DNA from: Cyanobacteriota bacterium SRBZ.bins.94.201705
Lineage (GTDB): Bacteria; Cyanobacteriota; Cyanobacteriia; Cyanobacteriales; Cyanobacteriaceae
NCBI GenBank assembly: GCA_030549855.1
Contig: JAUQQP010000030.1
Location: 1 to 33,265, forward strand
Direction of reading: 5' to 3'
Length of the DNA stretch: 33,265 nt
The stretch's first letter is position 1; the number at the start of each line of letters is the position of its first letter. The translations under genes were made by a program, and so were the position numbers. The notes under the pieces are model-generated. The model worked only from the letters and a program-made list of their open reading frames with translations. It was not told where the DNA came from and did not search any database. Below are positions 15,716 through 23,895 of the stretch, piece by piece.

Positions 15716-16189
15716 ATGATTACCAATCACTCTTATCCTCCAGACAAATGCACCTTCGAGTTGTTAAGTGCCTATCTAGATGGGGAGGTGACTGCCCAAC
15801 AAAGGCAAGAGGTGGAAAAACTACTGGCTGAAGACGAACAGATTAGGGCTTTGTATAGGAGACTATTGTACCTGAGAGACGAGTTCCAAAATCTACCTGC
15901 CCCTCCGCCATCATGTCCACCACAACAGTTGGCGGCTAAGGTGTTTGCTAGGGTAGACGAGGAAAACAGAAAACGTCGTCTCTTTTTAGGGGGAGGCGCA
16001 ATTGCCGCAGTAGTTTTGGCCGCTTTTGCCGGTATTTTGGGCGAAAATAGGAGTTTTATCCCTCAAATGGCTCAAAAACAGGAAGAAGAGCTTAAAATAG
16101 CCCTAAATGAACCCATTGTTGAACTTCCGGCCCAACGGGAGTCTCTTAGGATTCCTCTAGATAGGCCTCTGTTGGAAAACCTTAGGTAG
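15716..16189 (+). CDS. membrane-anchored anti-sigma factor
   Basis: Encoded 42 bp after the sigma gene and probably its regulator. The frame opens at a GTG at 15698, but the ATG at 15716 is preferred; it gives 157 residues. The N-terminal cytosolic domain (CTFELLSAYLDGEVTAQQRQ, then a helical LLAEDEQIRALYRRLLYLRDEF) has the anti-sigma fold seen in zinc-finger-like ASD domains, but lacks the HxxxCxxC zinc motif. A Pro-rich linker follows, then one membrane helix (about residues 88-108, LGGGAIAAVVLAAFAGILG), leaving about 50 residues outside the membrane. Release of the sigma factor would need a signal or proteolysis from outside; no protease gene adjoins it. Confidence 0.82.
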   Translation: MITNHSYPPDKCTFELLSAYLDGEVTAQQRQEVEKLLAEDEQIRALYRRLLYLRDEFQNLPAPPPSCPPQQLAAKVFARVDEENRKRRLFLGGGAIAAVVLAAFAGILGENRSFIPQMAQKQEEELKIALNEPIVELPAQRESLRIPLDRPLLENLR

Positions 16190-16208
16190 TTATCCGGGAA
16201 GAGACAAG

Positions 16209-16934
16209 GTGAGTCAGTATTTGTACCGGTATCCTCCCCTGAAATCTGGAGTGTTAATGGGGCGCTATAAGCGTTTTCTGGCAGAGGTGCGTTTGGAATC
16301 GGGAGAGGTAATTACTGCCCACTGTGCCAATACCGGGCCAATGTTGGGGGTTTGTGAGGTGGGAAGTAGGGTGATGGTGTCTTGCAGCAGTAGCAGCAAA
16401 CGGAAACTCCCCTACACCTGGGAGATGATTGAAGTAGACGGCACCTGGGTAGGAGTTAACACCAGTTTGCCTAACAAAATAGTCAAAATAGCCCTGCAAC
16501 AGAAACTAATACCAGAATTGGCCCACCAGTATACCCAGGTAAAAGGGGAAGTGAGGTTAAAAGACAACAGCCCCACCCGTATTGATTTTTGTCTTATGGG
16601 CAGTGAGGGGAAACCCCTTATATATCTGGAGGTGAAGAATACTACCCTGGCGGAAAAGGGGGTGGCCATGTTTCCAGACGCCATTACTACCAGAGGGCAA
16701 AAGCATCTTCAGGAGTTGATTGCCCTTTCCCAGTCAGGACAAGCCAAGGCGGTTATGCTTTACTTTATCAATCGTGGGGATTGTCAGTATTTTGACGTAG
16801 GGAGAAACTATGACCCCCTTTACGGGCAACTATTCCAACAGGCAAGGGAGTGTGGGGTGGAAATTCTACCCTGTCGTTTTCAGGTGACACCGGAGGGGGT
16901 AAAATATCTGGGGTTAGCGGAAATTGTCTCTTAG
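16209..16934 (+). CDS. sfsA: SfsA, DNA/RNA nuclease family (sugar fermentation stimulation)
   Basis: A 241-residue SfsA homolog. The N-terminal OB-like part reads LKSGVLMGRYKRFLAEVRLE and ITAHCANTGPMLGV. The C-terminal PD-(D/E)XK nuclease-like core includes RIDFCLM, YLEVKNTTL and FPDAITTRGQKHLQEL, with the acidic and Lys residues expected for metal-dependent cleavage. E. coli SfsA was first named for maltose metabolism; later work treats the family as nucleases. Start: GTG at 16209, needed because the conserved YRYPPLKSGVL lies before any ATG; GGGAAGAGA lies just upstream. It may be the last gene of the sigma/anti-sigma transcription unit (19-bp gap). Its stop overlaps the sipA stop on the other strand by 4 bp. 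Confidence 0.93.
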   Translation: MSQYLYRYPPLKSGVLMGRYKRFLAEVRLESGEVITAHCANTGPMLGVCEVGSRVMVSCSSSSKRKLPYTWEMIEVDGTWVGVNTSLPNKIVKIALQQKLIPELAHQYTQVKGEVRLKDNSPTRIDFCLMGSEGKPLIYLEVKNTTLAEKGVAMFPDAITTRGQKHLQELIALSQSGQAKAVMLYFINRGDCQYFDVGRNYDPLYGQLFQQARECGVEILPCRFQVTPEGVKYLGLAEIVS

Positions 16935-17170
16935 GGGGAAGCCGCCGCTACTGTCTCAAAGTACTGTTTTTCCAACAAGAAGGTGCCCCTGGCAAAACGA
17001 ACACTGTAATAGCCAGCCGGCCGGAGTTCTACCACTACCCCCTCCTCCCCCACTTGGATTAAACTATTGGGGCGCAACATGGGCATAGGCTCAGCGGTTT
17101 TCAGGTAGGGGGGTAGGGCCACTACTCTAATTCTATCTCCTACCTTGATTTCTACCTCGTCGTTGTTCAT
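16931..17170 (-). CDS. sipA: SipA, NblS-interacting regulator (DUF3148)
   Basis: A 79-residue protein of the DUF3148 family. The stretch VGDRIRVVALPPYLKTAEPM, followed by PMLRPNSLIQVGEEGVVVEL and RFARGTFLLEKQYFE, matches the whole-length SipA pattern, a small SH3-like beta barrel. In cyanobacteria SipA binds the light and stress histidine kinase NblS/Hik33 and also the response regulator RpaB, modulating high-light and nutrient responses. Neither partner is encoded next to it; the response regulator at 14226 is of the same broad family but is not identified as RpaB. The gene lies downstream of fabH on the same strand, 116 bp away, with a hairpin between them. Its 3' end overlaps sfsA tail-to-tail. 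Confidence 0.9.
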   Translation of the reverse strand: MNNDEVEIKVGDRIRVVALPPYLKTAEPMPMLRPNSLIQVGEEGVVVELRPAGYYSVRFARGTFLLEKQYFETVAAASP

Positions 17171-17243
17171 GTCTTAACCCTTGTTCTCCAACACCCAGTA
17201 TATAGGCTACCACAAGGATGGCGGCAACAAGCTGTCAACACAG

Positions 17244-17294
17244 GGGTATCATTACCACAAGGGTAGCATTACCACAGGGGTAATGGCTACGATG
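17244..17294. repeat. 17-bp repeats and hairpin between fabH and sipA
   Basis: GGGTATCATTACCACAA (17244-17260) is followed at once by GGGTAGCATTACCACAG (17261-17277), 15 of 17 identical, then a third, degenerate unit starting GGGTAATGG. The second unit and the third pair as a hairpin: 17263-17273 with 17279-17290, eleven pairs with one bulged G and a 5-nt loop. The hairpin overlaps the fabH stop codon. No T-run follows on the fabH strand. Confidence 0.7.
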
Positions 17295-18294
17295 ACAAAT
17301 GGCCCCACCGGAAAATGGTGGCCCCCCAGGTTAAACCGGCACCAAACCCCGCTATGGCAATCAGATGCCCCTGTCGAATTTGTCCTTTTGCCACCGCCTC
17401 GTCCAAAGCCAAGGGAATAGAAGCCGCAGAGGTATTGCCATATTCGTTAAGGTTGGCAATTAGCTTCCATTTGGGAATGTTTAGTCTTTCTGCTACTGCC
17501 TCTAATATCCTCTGGTTTGCCTGGTGGAGAATTAACCAGTCAATCTTTTCTGGGGTTAAGTCTGCTTTGTACAATACCTTCTCCAACACCTCTGGCACCT
17601 TGCTTACGGCAAAACGATATACCTCTCTCCCATTCATGGTAATCTTGGTATATCCCCCCTGAATTACCCGGTGCCTACTGCCGATTTTCTTCTCTTGCCC
17701 CACGAAGGGAAGATTTAGACAATGGTTTAGCCGGCCGTCACTACACATCTCAAATCCTAATATATTGTCCCCTTCGTCACTGGCTTGACACACCACTGCC
17801 CCGGCTCCATCACCAAACAATACACATGTACTTCTATCAGACCAGTCCACCCAACGGGAAAGGCAATCAGCACCAATGACCAAGATTCTGCGATAAACTC
17901 CAGTGCGAATGTATTGACAAGCTGTATTCAAAGCGAAAACAAAACCGGAACAAGCGGCAGTTAAATCAAAGGCAACAGCCCTTTCCGCCCCAAGGGAGGC
18001 TTGTACTTTGGGGGCAGTGCCAAAAAGGTCGTCAGGAGTAGAGGTAGCCAGAATGATCATGTCAATGTCTGGGGGGGTAAGGCCAGCATTGGCAATGGCT
18101 TTCTCCCCCGCGGCAGTAGCTAAGTCACAGAGGGATTGAGAGGCAGAAATGTGACGTCTTGTTATGCCCGTGCGAGTGCGAATCCACTCGTCAGAAGTGT
18201 CTACAATCCTACTTAAGTCATTATTGTCCAATATCTGTGGGCAAGTGGCAGAGCCGCTACTGATAACCGTTACTCCTGTTTGCAATTGTGCCAA
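17287..18294 (-). CDS. fabH: beta-ketoacyl-ACP synthase III
   Basis: FabH condenses acetyl-CoA with malonyl-ACP to start fatty acid synthesis (type II, cytosol). The catalytic triad is present: Cys115 in DLTAACSGF, His257 in LILHQANQR and Asn287 in NEYGNTSAAS, plus the C-terminal GFGAGLTWGA. Start choice: the frame runs up to a GTG at 18360, but the TTG at 18294 has an AAGGAG eight bases upstream (18308-18303), gives 335 residues as usual for the family, and lies downstream of a TATTAT box at 18343-18338, whereas the GTG does not. It is divergent from the GAF-kinase gene. sipA follows on the same strand. Confidence 0.95.
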   Translation of the reverse strand: MAQLQTGVTVISSGSATCPQILDNNDLSRIVDTSDEWIRTRTGITRRHISASQSLCDLATAAGEKAIANAGLTPPDIDMIILATSTPDDLFGTAPKVQASLGAERAVAFDLTAACSGFVFALNTACQYIRTGVYRRILVIGADCLSRWVDWSDRSTCVLFGDGAGAVVCQASDEGDNILGFEMCSDGRLNHCLNLPFVGQEKKIGSRHRVIQGGYTKITMNGREVYRFAVSKVPEVLEKVLYKADLTPEKIDWLILHQANQRILEAVAERLNIPKWKLIANLNEYGNTSAASIPLALDEAVAKGQIRQGHLIAIAGFGAGLTWGATIFRWGHLSS

Positions 18295-18337
18295 TGACTT
18301 AACTCCTTTTCCCTGGACGCCGTCAGCTATAAACAAG

Positions 18338-18343
18338 ATAATA
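18338..18343 (-). promoter_or_regulatory. candidate -10 box of fabH
   Basis: TATTAT on the minus strand, about 44 bp before the TTG start at 18294. A transcript from here would exclude the upstream GTG (18360) as start codon. The -35 is not clear. Confidence 0.35.
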
Positions 18344-18381
18344 CTACCACGATTGGGCACTCCCTACAATCAGGCTTCTGC

Positions 18382-18387
18382 TACAAT
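18382..18387 (+). promoter_or_regulatory. candidate -10 box of the GAF-kinase gene
   Basis: TACAAT about 50 bp before the ATG at 18437, in the divergent fabH/kinase region. A GAGGG ribosome binding site precedes the ATG by about 9 bases. Confidence 0.3.
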
Positions 18388-18436
18388 GTATAGGTACTGG
18401 TAACAACCATGTGCCAATGATACTGAGGGAATCACA

Positions 18437-19705
18437 ATGAAGGTTGCGCCTCCACACCCCAAAGAGGAAGAGAGACTGGCGGCTTTACACCGTTATGAAA
18501 TCCTAGACACCGAGTTTGAAAAGGCTTATGATGAAATTGTAGAGTTGGCTTCTGCTATTTGTGGCACCCCCATCGCCCTTATCAGTCTGGTAGATCGTCA
18601 CCGCCAGTGGTTTAAAGCCAGAGTGGGTGTGGATGTGAGCGAAACCCCCCGGGAATTGGCCTTTTGTGCCCATGCTATACTCCAAGACGACATTTTGGTG
18701 GTGGAAGACGCTAGTAAAGATGAACGCTTCGCCGATAATCCTTTTGTAGTACAGGACCCGCCCCATATCCGTTTTTACGCCGGCGCCCCCCTCATCACCC
18801 CCGACGGTTATCCCCTGGGCACCCTCTGTGCCGTGGATTCCCAGCCTCGCCGTCTTACAGAGGAGCAGCTAAAAGCCCTTAAAATCCTCGCCAAACAGGT
18901 TGTTACCCAGTTGGAACTGCGTCTGGCCTTCAAAAGACTGAAAGAGTATGCTAAGGAATTAGAAAGAATTAACGCCACCAAAGACAAGTTCTTTTCCATC
19001 ATCGCCCATGACCTAAAGTCCCCCTTCCAGGCCATCCTCGGCTATGCAGACTTGTTGAGAACTAGTGTCTCTATGTTCAATTGTGAGGAAATTACAGAAA
19101 TAGCATCAGATATATATATAGCGGGGGACAAGGCATACAAGTTGCTGCAAAATTTACTACAATGGGCTATGGTGGAACAGGGAAAAATAAGATGTAACCC
19201 GGAATGTATCGACCTGGTGTCCCTTATACGAGAAGTTATCGCCGTAGTCTCCACCAGTGCCAAAAACAAAAATATTACTCTCACCACTTCCTACCACCCC
19301 ATCACCTCCAGTTTTATCGTCTATGCTGACCGTAATATGCTCTTTTCTACCCTTCAAAACTTGATTACTAATGCTATCAAATTCACGCCAAAGGGAGGCA
19401 AGGTGGAAATACGAGTAGGGAAAGAAGAAAACTGCGTGACTGTAGCGGTTGTGGATACGGGAGTGGGCATGACGGAAGAACAACTAAAGAATCTATTTCG
19501 TCTTGAAAGCTGCAAGAGTACAAGAGGCACTGAGGGGGAAGGAGGCACCGGGTTGGGGCTTTTATTGTGCAAGGAGTTTGTGGAAAAAAACGGGGGCACC
19601 ATTACAGTAGAATCCACCCCAGGAAAGGGCACCACCTTCACCTTCACCATCCCCAGCGTCTCTGCCCAGGAAGCAATAGACAACTCCTGCTGTAGGCCCT
19701 GTTGA
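18437..19705 (+). CDS. GAF-domain sensor histidine kinase
   Basis: A 422-residue soluble kinase. The GAF domain spans about residues 27-160 ([47 protein letters not shown]). A short coiled coil leads to HisKA with the phospho-acceptor His191 in [20 protein letters not shown], then HATPase with Asn312 ([11 protein letters not shown]), VDTGVGM and [10 protein letters not shown]. The GAF lacks the Cys context of phytochrome or cyanobacteriochrome chromophore binding (no DxCF or Cys-His pair), so a small ligand or redox signal is more likely than light. The protein ends in CCRPC. No response regulator adjoins it, so it is an orphan kinase. It is transcribed divergently from fabH. Confidence 0.92.
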   Translation: MKVAPPHPKEEERLAALHRYEILDTEFEKAYDEIVELASAICGTPIALISLVDRHRQWFKARVGVDVSETPRELAFCAHAILQDDILVVEDASKDERFADNPFVVQDPPHIRFYAGAPLITPDGYPLGTLCAVDSQPRRLTEEQLKALKILAKQVVTQLELRLAFKRLKEYAKELERINATKDKFFSIIAHDLKSPFQAILGYADLLRTSVSMFNCEEITEIASDIYIAGDKAYKLLQNLLQWAMVEQGKIRCNPECIDLVSLIREVIAVVSTSAKNKNITLTTSYHPITSSFIVYADRNMLFSTLQNLITNAIKFTPKGGKVEIRVGKEENCVTVAVVDTGVGMTEEQLKNLFRLESCKSTRGTEGEGGTGLGLLLCKEFVEKNGGTITVESTPGKGTTFTFTIPSVSAQEAIDNSCCRPC

Positions 19706-19769
19706 AACTGTATCATACATCATAATAGAGCATAGTACTAGTTGGTTGGCAATTTCATTGGTGGGCAGT

Positions 19770-21689
19770 ATGACTATCAGACTACCAGTAGAGTTTCAGG
19801 ACTATTTCGATGTCATAGTAGTAGGAGGAGGCCATGCCGGCTGTGAGGCAGCCTTGGCTACCGCCAGATTGGGCTGTCGCACCCTCATGTTAACCCTTAA
19901 TCTGGATAAAATCGCCTGGCAGCCTTGTAACCCCGCTGTAGGAGGCCCCGCTAAATCCCAGCTTACCCATGAGGTGGATGCTTTGGGGGGAGAAATAGGC
20001 AAAATGGCCGACAGGACTTATCTTCAAAAAAGGTTGCTCAATAGTTCCAAAGGGCCAGCAGTATGGGCGTTGAGGGCGCAAACAGATAAGCGGGAGTATA
20101 GCGCCGTAATGAAAAATATCCTAGAAAACCAGCCCAATCTCTTCCTCCGGGAAGCAATGGTAACTGATTTGATTTTGGGCAACAACGACGAGATAGCAGG
20201 GGTACAAACCTATTTTGGCACCTGTTTCGCTGCTAAGGCAGTAATCCTCACCACGGGCACCTTCTTGGGAGGCAGAATCTGGATTGGGAATAAGTCCATG
20301 CCAGCAGGAAGGGCAGGGGAATTTGCCGCGGTGGGCTTGACAGATACCCTCCGGGATTTGGGATTTGAAACCGGAAGACTCAAAACTGGTACCCCCGCCC
20401 GGGTGGATAAGCGCACTGTGGACTTCAGTAAAATGGAAGTACAACCCCCCGACGAACAGGTGCGTTGGTTTAGCTTCGATCCAGAAGTGTGGGTGGAAAG
20501 GGAACAAATGAACTGTTATCTCACCCGCACTACCCCCAAAACCCATCAGATTATCAAAGACAATCTCCACCTCTCCCCCATCTACGGCGGCTTTATAGAC
20601 TCCGTGGGCCCTCGTTATTGTCCTAGCATCGAAGATAAAATTGTCCGTTTCGCCGACAAGGAAAGCCACCAAATCTTCATCGAACCAGAAGGCAGAGACA
20701 TCCCAGAATTATATATCCAAGGCTTTTCCACCGGCTTGCCAGAAAACATCCAACTGGCCATGCTTCAAAGTCTCCCTGGTCTAGAGAATTGCGTCATGTT
20801 ACGACCAGCCTACGCAGTAGAATATGACTACCTGCCCGCTACCCAGTGTTATCCCACCTTGATGACCAAGAAGATTGAGGGTCTATTCGCCGCCGGCCAA
20901 ATCAATGGCACTACCGGTTATGAAGAGGCAGCCGCCCAGGGGATTGTTGCCGGTATCAATGCCGCCCGTTTTGTCCAGGGCAAGGAAATGATCGTCTTCC
21001 CCCGGGAACAAAGCTATATAGGTACTCTTATTGATGACTTGTGTACTAAAGACCTGAGAGAGCCCTATCGCATGTTAACATCTCGGTCTGAGTATCGTCT
21101 AACCCTCCGCTCAGACAATGCCGATGCCCGTCTTACCCCCCTTGGCCGAGAAATCGGTTTGATAGACGATCGTCGTTGGCAGATATTCTTGAGCAAACGG
21201 GAAAGAATTAAAGCTGAATTAGAAAGACTCCAAAGGGTCAGAATTCGGGAAAAAGACGAGATAGCCCAGAGAATACAAGAGGAAACCCAACAGAAAATCA
21301 AGGGCTCCATCACCCTGGCAGATTTGTTGCGTCGCCCCGGCTTTCACTATGAGCACCTAGAAAAGTATAACCTCCATAACCCCCAATTGAACCAATGGGA
21401 AAGAGAATGTGCAGAAATTGAAATCAAATACGCCGGCTATCTCAAACGACAACAGTTGCAAATTGAGCAAATTAGCCGTCATAGCAATCGCCCCTTACCT
21501 CCCAACCTGGACTACATGAAAATCCCTACCCTCTCCATGGAAGCCCGGGAAAAACTCAATAAGGTTAAACCCCTCACTATTGGCCAGGCTTCCCGTATTG
21601 GTGGTGTTAACCCCGCCGACATCAACGCCCTTCTTGTCTATCTCGAGTTACAACGATTCTCATCCCAATCCCTCCCCCAAGTTAGCTAA
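19770..21689 (+). CDS. mnmG: tRNA uridine-5-carboxymethylaminomethyl modification enzyme MnmG (GidA)
   Basis: With MnmE, MnmG installs the carboxymethylaminomethyl group at U34 of certain tRNAs, using FAD and methylene-tetrahydrofolate. The FAD-binding motif [16 protein letters not shown] is at residues 15-30, followed by [45 protein letters not shown] and the C-terminal [20 protein letters not shown], all family signatures. The frame opens at a TTG at 19746, but the ATG at 19770 gives 639 residues, normal for MnmG, with the FAD motif at the usual distance. The gene follows the kinase gene by about 65 bp and ends at a GC-rich terminator-like hairpin. Confidence 0.97.
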   Translation: MTIRLPVEFQDYFDVIVVGGGHAGCEAALATARLGCRTLMLTLNLDKIAWQPCNPAVGGPAKSQLTHEVDALGGEIGKMADRTYLQKRLLNSSKGPAVWALRAQTDKREYSAVMKNILENQPNLFLREAMVTDLILGNNDEIAGVQTYFGTCFAAKAVILTTGTFLGGRIWIGNKSMPAGRAGEFAAVGLTDTLRDLGFETGRLKTGTPARVDKRTVDFSKMEVQPPDEQVRWFSFDPEVWVEREQMNCYLTRTTPKTHQIIKDNLHLSPIYGGFIDSVGPRYCPSIEDKIVRFADKESHQIFIEPEGRDIPELYIQGFSTGLPENIQLAMLQSLPGLENCVMLRPAYAVEYDYLPATQCYPTLMTKKIEGLFAAGQINGTTGYEEAAAQGIVAGINAARFVQGKEMIVFPREQSYIGTLIDDLCTKDLREPYRMLTSRSEYRLTLRSDNADARLTPLGREIGLIDDRRWQIFLSKRERIKAELERLQRVRIREKDEIAQRIQEETQQKIKGSITLADLLRRPGFHYEHLEKYNLHNPQLNQWERECAEIEIKYAGYLKRQQLQIEQISRHSNRPLPPNLDYMKIPTLSMEAREKLNKVKPLTIGQASRIGGVNPADINALLVYLELQRFSSQSLPQVS

Positions 21690-21697
21690 CCCCTCCT

Positions 21698-21718
21698 CCC
21701 CCCACCCCGGGGGTTTTT
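21698..21718 (+). terminator. intrinsic terminator after mnmG
   Basis: A run of C (21698-21703) pairs with GGGGG (21709-21713) around a short A-CCCC loop and is followed directly by TTTTT. It lies 9 bp after the mnmG stop codon. Confidence 0.75.
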
Positions 21719-21762
21719 GTGTAAGATGAGAAACAAATACACAATTCTTAACAATATAGCCT

Positions 21763-22470
21763 ATGCAACGAGAAGAAGTTGGCTTGAATCTTCTGGCTAT
21801 CATAGTTTTTGTTATTACCATTTTGACGCTAGTAGGACCTGTTTTTCATATACCCGCCACCCTCCCCGCCGCCATTACTTTTCTGCTTTTGGGTTTAGTT
21901 ACTGTTGATACTTTGGCCTGGAAAAACAGGGGCACTAATTTATTGCTAAACTCCTTGGCTTTCCCCCAACAAAAGGAGAGAATTATTTACCACGAGGCAG
22001 GTCATTTTCTTGCCGCCTATCTTTACCAAATACCTATTTCTGCCTATACCCTCTCTCCCTGGGAAGCCCTCAAAAATGGACAGCAAGGGGCTGCTGGGGT
22101 TGTGTTCGACTTTCGACCTTTTTTGGATAAAACTAAATATGACCTCAGGGAATTAATTGTACAAACAGAAAGAATATCTGTAGTTTTAATGGCTGGTATC
22201 GCTGCCGAAGATGTGGTATATAACAACAATTTTGGGGGCGAAGATGACCTACAACAAATGGTATCCATATACCAAAATTTAGGCCTAGAAATTAACCAGT
22301 TTAAGCTAAAACAAAGAATGGCACTTTTGAAGGCAAAAAACCTGATAAAGGAACATTTTTCTGCCTATTTAGCCCTAGTAGATGCTATGAAAAAACGCCT
22401 GTCTGTCGCTGAATGCCAGGAAATTATTCGTCAAAATCTTGAAAGCCAAAATTCTGAATCAGTAGTCTAA
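21763..22470 (+). CDS. membrane M41-like zinc protease without AAA domain
   Basis: A 235-residue protein with two hydrophobic N-terminal stretches (about 6-28 and 32-48), then a domain resembling the protease half of FtsH. IYHEAGHFLAAYL supplies the HExxH zinc site, and MAGIAAEDVVYNNNFGGEDDLQ resembles the M41 region that provides the third metal ligand. The AAA ATPase domain of FtsH is absent, so any activity would be ATP-independent or need a partner. Cyanobacterial proteins of this type are often annotated ATP-dependent Zn protease, and plants have chloroplast relatives. Substrates are unknown to me. It lies between the mnmG terminator and purD, transcribed in the same direction. Confidence 0.85.
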   Translation: MQREEVGLNLLAIIVFVITILTLVGPVFHIPATLPAAITFLLLGLVTVDTLAWKNRGTNLLLNSLAFPQQKERIIYHEAGHFLAAYLYQIPISAYTLSPWEALKNGQQGAAGVVFDFRPFLDKTKYDLRELIVQTERISVVLMAGIAAEDVVYNNNFGGEDDLQQMVSIYQNLGLEINQFKLKQRMALLKAKNLIKEHFSAYLALVDAMKKRLSVAECQEIIRQNLESQNSESVV

Positions 22471-22503
22471 ACTAAGAGAGTATAAAGGTGATTGTTGGAT
22501 GAT

Positions 22504-22558
22504 AACACCCCCGGGGAAGTAGTACAGGTTTATAATTGCAAACACCCCTGGGGGAGTA
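22504..22558 (+). promoter_or_regulatory. candidate purD promoter flanked by an 18-bp direct repeat
   Basis: TATAAT at 22531-22536 lies between AACACCCCCGGGGAAGTA (22504-22521) and AACACCCCTGGGGGAGTA (22541-22558), identical at 16 of 18 positions. The first copy occupies the -35 region, where no TTGACA-like box is seen; the second begins at about the expected transcription start. This layout fits binding sites for a regulator of purD and the permease. Confidence 0.45.
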
Positions 22559-22618
22559 CAATTGGTGATATGATTCAAAAACTGGAATTGACACCAGACA
22601 AGGCAAAAGAAGACAAAG

Positions 22619-23884
22619 GTGAAGGTATTAGTAGTAGGGAATGGCGGCAGAGAACACGCCCTAGCCTGGAAACTGTTACAATCTCCCACAGTGGAAAAAG
22701 TTTTTTGTACCCCAGGTAATGGTGGTACCGCTTTGCTGGAAAACTGTGAAAATGTCCCTATCCCTGTAGACGATTTTGCTTCTATGAAGCAACTGGTGCA
22801 GGAAAAAGGGATAGAATTAGTAGTGGTAGGGCCGGAATTGCCTCTGTCTCTCGGGATTGCTGACTACCTCCAATCCCATGGGGTGAAAGTGTTTGGGCCT
22901 TCCCGCAAGGGGGCTTACCTTGAGGCTAGCAAATCCTGGGCAAAGGAGTTGATGAGGAAAGCGGGTATCCCCACCGCCTCTAGTGCTGTTTTTACTGATA
23001 GGGAATCGGCTAAAGCCTACATTCGTCAACAAGGCGCCCCTATTGTCGTTAAGGCTGATGGCTTAGCTGCTGGTAAGGGGGTGGTTGTTGCAAAAACAGA
23101 AACAGAGGCACTGGCGGCAGTAGACCATCTGTTTGACCAGCAATTTTCTAAATTGGTAATAGAAGAATTCCTCACTGGACAAGAGGTTTCGGTATTGGCA
23201 GTAACTGATGGAAACACCATTGTGCCCCTTATACCCTCTCAAGACCATAAACAAATTGGCGAGGGGGATACCGGTGCCAATACGGGCGGCATGGGAGCAT
23301 ATGCTCCTACCCCTATTTTGGATGAAAAGTTGTCTAGACGAGTGTATGAGGAAATCCTACAACCAGCTTTAACCCAGTTGCAGAAGGACAATATAGACTA
23401 CGTGGGTGTTATATATGCCGGCTTGATGATTACGCCCGAGGGTAACCCTAAAGTATTAGAGTTTAACTGCCGTTTTGGTGATCCAGAAACCCAGGCAGTA
23501 CTGTCTCTCCTCAAAACCCCCCTAGCAGATATCTTCTTGGCTTGTACGGAAAAACGATTGGCCTTGTTGCCACCGTTACAATGGGAGGAGGGCTTTGCTG
23601 TATGTGTGATTCTAGCAGCCGGCGGCTATCCTGGTAGTTATCGCAAGGGAGATGTAATCACCGGCATAGACTTGGCGGAAAAAGAGGGGGTAATGGTATT
23701 CCATGCCGGCACCAAACTAGTAGACGGCCAGTTGCTTACCGACGGCGGTAGGGTTTTGGGTGTCACCGGTAAGGGCAATACCCTCCAACAGGCTATAGAC
23801 TTGACCTATAGGGCAGTGGCTAAAATACATTTCCCAGATATGTACTATCGCCGCGATATTGGCCATCGTGTACTGTCCCGCTGA
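22619..23884 (+). CDS. purD: phosphoribosylamine-glycine ligase (GAR synthetase)
   Basis: PurD joins glycine to phosphoribosylamine with ATP, the second step of purine synthesis in the cytosol. The 421 residues carry the N-terminal MKVLVVGNGGREHALAWKL, the ATP-grasp motif VVKADGLAAGKGVVVA, the DHKQIGEGDTGANTGGMGAY stretch and NCRFGDPETQAVL with metal-binding acidic and Asn residues, all typical and complete. Translation starts at a GTG at 22619, since the conserved N-terminus begins exactly there. An unusual repeat-flanked TATAAT lies 83 bp upstream. The ABC permease gene starts 11 bp after the stop, suggesting co-transcription, although no functional link is obvious. Confidence 0.97.
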   Translation: MKVLVVGNGGREHALAWKLLQSPTVEKVFCTPGNGGTALLENCENVPIPVDDFASMKQLVQEKGIELVVVGPELPLSLGIADYLQSHGVKVFGPSRKGAYLEASKSWAKELMRKAGIPTASSAVFTDRESAKAYIRQQGAPIVVKADGLAAGKGVVVAKTETEALAAVDHLFDQQFSKLVIEEFLTGQEVSVLAVTDGNTIVPLIPSQDHKQIGEGDTGANTGGMGAYAPTPILDEKLSRRVYEEILQPALTQLQKDNIDYVGVIYAGLMITPEGNPKVLEFNCRFGDPETQAVLSLLKTPLADIFLACTEKRLALLPPLQWEEGFAVCVILAAGGYPGSYRKGDVITGIDLAEKEGVMVFHAGTKLVDGQLLTDGGRVLGVTGKGNTLQQAIDLTYRAVAKIHFPDMYYRRDIGHRVLSR

Positions 23885-23895
23885 CAAATTGTACT

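Noticed and set aside
20121-20672. 183-residue minus-strand frame inside mnmG
   Set aside because: It is opposite highly conserved MnmG sequence and has no independent support.
22492-22719. 75-residue frame starting at TTG before purD
   Set aside because: It overlaps the purD start by 100 bp, has no ATG at its beginning and covers the repeat-flanked promoter-like region.
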